NCBI GenBank assembly: GCA_035719045.1
Contig: DASTGO010000303.1
Location: forward strand, 1 to 26,375
From: DASTGO01 sp035719045
GTDB taxonomy: Bacteria; Actinomycetota; Actinomycetes; Actinomycetales; Kineosporiaceae
DNA length: 26,375 nucleotides
Direction of reading: 5' to 3'
Both the position numbers and the translations under genes were made by a program. Below, piece after piece: positions 23,088 through 26,375 of the stretch. The notes under the pieces were generated by a model. It did no database searches. It had not been told where the DNA came from and was given only the letters and a program-made list of their open reading frames with translations. How positions within the stretch are numbered: the stretch's first letter is position 1; every line of letters begins with the position of its first letter.

Positions 23088-23915
23088 GTGAGGCTGGGGC
23101 CGGGACGGACCCACCGGCTGCGCAGCGTCCTCGGCGTGTTGTCCCTGTTCGTGCTCGGGACGGCCGGCACCGGCGCGGCCGCTCCCGCCGTCTCGGCGAT
23201 GAGCGGGCTGCGGGCCTCGGCCCAGGTCCGGCCCGGCCCGGCGATCACCGGACCGGGATCGGGCTACCAGCTGTCCACCGAGCGGATGCCCGACGGGCGC
23301 ACCGTCACCCTGCGCTGGAACCCCTGCCAGACCATCACGTACAAGGCCAACGTGGCTGCGCTGCCGGGGTCCCTGCGGCCTGTGGTGCTGGGCGAGATCC
23401 GGGCCGCGGTCGCGCGGCTGGCGAAGGCGTCGGGGCTGCGGCTGGACTACCGCGGCCCCACCTCCGAGGTGCCCCGGTCGACCACCCTGGACCAGCAGTC
23501 CGCGGAGATCGTCGTGGCCGTGACCACCCCGCAGCGGACCGACTTCCCGATCGGCGGCCAGACCCTCGGCTACGGCGGCCGGTCCTGGTACTGGTGGTGG
23601 CACGACGCCGGGTTCGGGACGAGCTACGGCGCGGCTATCACGCGCGGATTCGTGGTGCTCGACGCGACCGGGGTGCGCGAGTTGCGGGCCGGGTTCGGTC
23701 CCGGGGTGGACCGGGGGAATCTCCTGCTGCACGAGCTCGGGCACGCGGTCGGGCTGGACCACGCCGGTTCGACGACGGCGCTCATGCACTCCGAGCTGAC
23801 CGACACCGCGCCGGACGGCTACAGCTCCGGGGACCGGGCGGGACTGGCCAGGGTGGGCCGGAATGCGGGCTGCATCGACATCCCGGTCCAGCTGCCCGCC
23901 CCCGACCTGAAGTGA
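23088..23915 (+). CDS. Secreted matrixin-like zinc metalloprotease
   Basis: A 275-aa protein with an Arg-rich signal peptide (RLGPGRTHRLRSVLGVLSLF, then an Ala-rich cleavage region). The metzincin zinc site HELGHAVGLDH has His215, Glu216, His219 and His225, and is followed by a Met-turn (ALMHSEL). It should be exported and hydrolyse peptides, or be a structural relative of peptidase family M10. Upstream the mature part has TVTLRWNPCQTITYKANV and EIRAAVARLAKASGLRLDYRG, as in other actinobacterial matrixin-domain proteins. No propeptide cysteine switch is obvious. GTG 23088 is preferred over GTG 23079 because GAGGGG lies about 8 nt before it. It stands alone between the NUDIX and methyltransferase genes. 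Confidence 0.88.
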   Translation: MRLGPGRTHRLRSVLGVLSLFVLGTAGTGAAAPAVSAMSGLRASAQVRPGPAITGPGSGYQLSTERMPDGRTVTLRWNPCQTITYKANVAALPGSLRPVVLGEIRAAVARLAKASGLRLDYRGPTSEVPRSTTLDQQSAEIVVAVTTPQRTDFPIGGQTLGYGGRSWYWWWHDAGFGTSYGAAITRGFVVLDATGVRELRAGFGPGVDRGNLLLHELGHAVGLDHAGSTTALMHSELTDTAPDGYSSGDRAGLARVGRNAGCIDIPVQLPAPDLK

Positions 23916-24025
23916 CGGTCGGCCGAGGCGCCGCCGCTCGGTGCCGCCCGGGAGTCCCGCGGAACCGGCGGCCGGGAATCCGAACCGGTGGCCGAAAACC
24001 CGATGGACGGCCCCCCGCCCCGGCC

Positions 24026-24177
24026 TAGCGTCGGCTCGGCCCGTGATGCGCGACCGAGGTGGGGTGCTTCTGATGACGGTTCTGACGAGGGCGGCCGGAC
24101 AGGTTCCGATGCCGCCGACCCCGACGACCAGGACCTCATCGAAGACAAGGAACCCCACGAGTGGATATCCCACGTAG
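24026..24177 (+). promoter_or_regulatory. Leader region of the methyltransferase with a possible 44-codon ORF
   Basis: TAGCGT (24026-24031) resembles the -10 boxes used elsewhere and lies 11 nt before a GTG (24043) that is directly followed by ATG. The ORF 24043-24177 (VMRDRGGVLLMTVLTRAAGQ...) overlaps the methyltransferase start by 17 nt in another frame. It could be a translated leader, or only the untranslated start of the methyltransferase mRNA. I favour the latter. Confidence 0.3.
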
Positions 24178-24913
24178 TTTCCACATCCGCGAGAGCGCTC
24201 ACCGCATCCACAACCCCTTCACCCCCGGCAAGCTGGCCACCCTGGGACAGGCACTGGGTCTCGTCGCGGGCACCCGGGTGCTCGACCTGGCCAGCGGATC
24301 GGGCGAGATGTTGTGCACCTGGGCCCGCGATCACGGGATCACCGGTACCGGGGTGGACCTCAGCACGCTGTTCACCGAGCAGGCCCGGGCCCGCGGCGTC
24401 GAACTGGGCGTCACCGACCGGGTGACGTTCCTCCACGACGACGCGTCCGGCTATGTGGCCGACCCTCCCGTCGACGTGGCCGCCTGCATCGGCGCCACCT
24501 GGATCGGCGGGGGCGTCGCCGGCACTGTGGAACTGCTGCAGCGCAGTCTGCGCCCGGGCGGCATCATGCTGATCGGCGAGCCCTACTGGCGCCGGGAACC
24601 CCCGGACCAGGCCACCGTCGAGGCATGTGAGGCCCGGGACCGCGACGACTTCCTGCCCCTGGACGGGCTGATCGAGCGGTTCTCGGAACTCGGCTACGAC
24701 CTCGTCGAGATGGTGCTTGCCGATCAGGACAGCTGGGACCGGTACCGGGCCGCGCAGTGGCTCACCATCCGGCGATGGCTGGACCTGCATCCCGACGACG
24801 AGTTGGCCGGCCAGTTCCGGGACGAGCTGTCCACGGCCCCGATCCAGTACGCCCGGTACGAGCGGGAACACCTGGGCTGGGGAGTCTTCGCACTGATGCA
24901 GCGCCGAGGTTGA
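24161..24913 (+). CDS. Class I SAM-dependent methyltransferase
   Basis: A 250-aa protein with the Rossmann-type SAM-binding motif I VLDLASGSGEM (residues 40-50), motif II GTGVDLSTLF, the acidic HDDASG loop and motif IV-like VAACIGATWIGGG. LLQRSLRPGGIMLIGEPYW follows, as in Methyltransf_11/25 proteins. The end (SWDRYRAAQWLTIRRWLD, EREHLGWGVFALMQR) is typical of a conserved small-molecule methyltransferase group. The substrate is unknown. GTG 24161 has an AAGGA ribosome site about 9 nt upstream, and the fold begins directly, so the start is reasonable. No neighbouring biosynthetic gene tells its role. A very strong hairpin follows before the convergent unit. Confidence 0.9.
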   Translation: MDIPRSFHIRESAHRIHNPFTPGKLATLGQALGLVAGTRVLDLASGSGEMLCTWARDHGITGTGVDLSTLFTEQARARGVELGVTDRVTFLHDDASGYVADPPVDVAACIGATWIGGGVAGTVELLQRSLRPGGIMLIGEPYWRREPPDQATVEACEARDRDDFLPLDGLIERFSELGYDLVEMVLADQDSWDRYRAAQWLTIRRWLDLHPDDELAGQFRDELSTAPIQYARYEREHLGWGVFALMQRRG

Positions 24914-25001
24914 GGTTGATGCAGTGCTGAGGCGCCGGCCGGGTGGGCGGCGGGGCCGGAGGATCTCCGCCCGCGGCTCGCCCGGTCGGCGGCGGCCGGT
25001 T

Positions 25002-25044
25002 CGAGGGCGGTGGCCGGCACTTTCCGTGCCGGCCACCGCCCTCG
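25002..25044. terminator. Strong bidirectional terminator hairpin
   Basis: Perfect 19-bp arms (25002-25020 and 25026-25044) enclose a 5-nt loop, TTTCC. It lies between the convergent methyltransferase and the small membrane-protein gene. No T-tract is seen; stem stability alone would have to do the work, as in many actinobacterial terminators. Confidence 0.75.
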
Positions 25045-25095
25045 TCATCCCTTGCCATGTCGTTGTCCGCTGCTACCTCGGGCGCCGGGGACCGC

Positions 25096-25611
25096 TCAGG
25101 CGCCGGGACCGCCCCGGGCCTCCCTGACCGCTGCCGCCAGCCCGCCGGCCACCAGCAGAGCACCCGCCCCGATCAGTACCGCCACCGTGACCGCAGTGCC
25201 GTCCACCCGGATCGACGACAGCAGGGTGATCAGCGTGCTCGTGCTGATCGCCAGCAGGATCAGCCCGAACACCACGGTCCGGACCCGGATCCCGCGCCGG
25301 ACCTTGCCGGTCGGTGCCGACCCGGTGACCGCTGCCGTAGCAGGCGCCGTAGCAGGCCCGGTGACGGATGCCGTTCCTGTGGCAGGCGCCGTGGCCGGTG
25401 CCGGAACCGACCCGGTGGCCGGTGCTGGTGCCGCTCCCATGGCCGATACCGGTGCCGCTGCCGTTCCCGGGTAGGGCAGCCGTGCGGTGACCAGGAACGG
25501 GTCGCCGCTCTGCCCGCCGCTCTGCCCGCCGCTCTGCACGGTCCGCTCGGAGGGCTCGGTGCCGTCCGCCGGACTCTCGTCGTGGGGTCGCTGCCCGCCG
25601 TACTCGTTCAC
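25096..25611 (-). CDS. Small Ala/Pro-rich protein with two C-terminal membrane helices
   Basis: A 171-aa protein I do not recognise. The first about 110 residues are low-complexity: three QSGG/QSGD repeats near residues 25-36 from a 12-bp tandem repeat, then a long Ala/Pro/Thr/Val segment of PATAPATG-like repeats. Two membrane helices follow (VVFGLILLAISTSTLITLL and VTVAVLIGAGALLVAGGLAA), with a short basic tail. It probably anchors a flexible tail at the membrane. The GTG start at 25611 overlaps the stop of the upstream PspC/LiaF-like gene by 4 bp (GTGA) and has an AGGTGGTG ribosome site. Coupled expression suggests a shared job in envelope stress, but this is inference only. Confidence 0.75.
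   Translation of the reverse strand: MNEYGGQRPHDESPADGTEPSERTVQSGGQSGGQSGDPFLVTARLPYPGTAAAPVSAMGAAPAPATGSVPAPATAPATGTASVTGPATAPATAAVTGSAPTGKVRRGIRVRTVVFGLILLAISTSTLITLLSSIRVDGTAVTVAVLIGAGALLVAGGLAAAVREARGGPGA
25503..25538 (-). repeat. 12-bp tandem repeat, three copies
   Basis: CGCCGCTCTGCC occurs three times in a row (the last with a final A). On the minus strand it encodes QSGG-QSGG-QSGD-type repeats in the disordered tail of the 25096-25611 protein. Copy number could vary in frame. Confidence 0.75.
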
Positions 25612-26375
25612 TGGGTCACCACCTGGGACTGTCCCTGCGGCTCGACCTCGACGCTGCCGAGGCCGACATTCGCGTGTACCACCACGAGCGGGCTGCCCCC
25701 ACCGCTGGTGATCACCCGGTCCACTCCGGCACCACCGGCGTTGCCGGAGGCGGAGGTCCGGACGTGGTTGACGCCGTCGGTGATGTTGCCGGCTCCGACC
25801 GAGGCGACCACCTCGACGGCGGTCCCGGACGGCACCACGACCTGGAGTCGTCCGACCCCGACATCGACCCGGATGTTCACGGGGTCGCCGGCCGAACGCC
25901 CGGCCACCAGTTGCGGGTCGGTCAGGTCGAGGATGCCGTCGCCGATCCCGAGGTTGTACCCGGGCCCGATCTCGGTGGCGGACGCCGGACGCCAGGTCTG
26001 GTGGCCCAGCGGCGAGGCGGCTCCGTGCCCGGCGGCCGCGCCGACGCTGACCAGCGCGAGGATGATCGCGATCGGGGCCAGCCCGCCGGAACGCCGGCCG
26101 AGCAGCCCGGCCAGCACGACGCCGAGCGCCACGATCCCCAGCGCCACCGCCGGTGCCACCAGGGCGGCATGGGCGGGCAGCGGGTGGACGAGGTGGTCCC
26201 ACAGCACCGTCACCGCCGCACCGACCATGGCCAGCCCGACCACGGACAGGGTGAGGGCGTGCGAGGGGGCGTGCAGGTTCAGCCGGGGCGGCGGGGCCAG
26301 CGGGGTGCCCGCCGGGCCTGCCGGGCCGGGGTGGCCGCCCGCCGGGCCGTGCGGCTGACCCGCGGGCGGCGTCCG
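25608..26375 (-). CDS. PspC/LiaF-like membrane protein, C-terminal part (5' end outside window)
   Basis: The frame is open to the right edge, so 255 residues of a longer protein are visible. From the edge they are a Pro/Gly-rich linker, then about four membrane helices (LTLSVVGLAMVGAAVTVLW, ALVAPAVALGIVALGVVLAG, APIAIILALVSVGAAA). A beta-rich extracytoplasmic domain follows (YNLGIGDGILDLTD, VNIRVDVGVGRLQVVVPSG, VVVHANVGLGSVEVEP). This arrangement fits actinobacterial proteins that pair an N-terminal PspC domain with a LiaF-like C-terminal sheet and act in envelope-stress sensing. The PspC part itself is not in the window, so the family name is tentative. It ends in a 4-bp overlap with the small membrane protein gene. 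Confidence 0.75.
   Translation of the reverse strand, partial: RTPPAGQPHGPAGGHPGPAGPAGTPLAPPPRLNLHAPSHALTLSVVGLAMVGAAVTVLWDHLVHPLPAHAALVAPAVALGIVALGVVLAGLLGRRSGGLAPIAIILALVSVGAAAGHGAASPLGHQTWRPASATEIGPGYNLGIGDGILDLTDPQLVAGRSAGDPVNIRVDVGVGRLQVVVPSGTAVEVVASVGAGNITDGVNHVRTSASGNAGGAGVDRVITSGGGSPLVVVHANVGLGSVEVEPQGQSQVVTQ

Noticed and set aside
24943..26358. 471-codon plus-strand frame at the right end
   Set aside because: Antisense to two supported minus-strand genes with membrane helices and overlapping starts; no domain seen.

Overview
The window comes from a high-GC actinobacterium (Actinomycetota). The support is the very high GC, strongly GC-biased third codon positions, frequent GTG starts, many TANNNT -10 boxes sitting 6-7 nt before a start codon (leaderless transcription), and actinobacterial families such as a GabD2-type dehydrogenase, DUF3817, a SURF1 protein and a PspC/LiaF-like membrane protein. 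I cannot assign a genus from sequence alone.

Left end (1-4043) is an accessory region. It opens inside an Rhs-type polymorphic toxin: Rhs core end, then a HINT self-splicing/autoprotease domain, then a C-terminal toxin tip I do not recognise. Two nucleotides later comes an 89-aa candidate immunity gene. An intact ISAs1-family insertion sequence (1681-3166, perfect 15-bp terminal inverted repeats) follows. It lies at the junction of two unrelated gene remnants: the tail of an unidentified minus-strand gene on the left, and the frameshifted beginning of a DUF4291-like gene on the right. A small XRE regulator with a palindromic upstream region follows, then about 400 bp with no convincing gene.

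From 4044 onward the window is mostly ordinary chromosomal housekeeping and metabolism: glpD; a convergent EamA exporter divergent from a LysR regulator; a small zinc-ribbon protein; a GabD2-like succinate-semialdehyde dehydrogenase; an SDR oxidoreductase; a NiCoT nickel/cobalt importer with a strong candidate Nur-type operator on its -35; SURF1 and DUF3817 (overlapping), then guaA; an NmrA-like SDR; a secreted ScyD/ScyE-like beta-propeller; a DASS dicarboxylate transporter behind a potentially structured leader; an overlapping NUDIX-nucleotidyltransferase pair; a divergent double-NUDIX protein; a secreted matrixin-type metalloprotease; a SAM methyltransferase; and, at the right edge, a two-gene minus-strand unit (small Ala/Pro-rich two-TM protein plus the C-terminal part of a PspC/LiaF-like protein).

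Convergent gene pairs are separated by very strong perfect hairpins (20050-20089, 25002-25044, 15891-15926), two of which contain a stop codon of one of the genes. The most interesting items are the Rhs/HINT toxin-immunity tip, the Nur-like operator on the nickel transporter, the hairpin covering the transposase start region, the candidate structured leader of the DASS transporter, the NUDIX intergenic region with its cryptic leaderless start, GNRA hairpin and 19-bp-period repeats, and the set of seven matching leaderless promoters.
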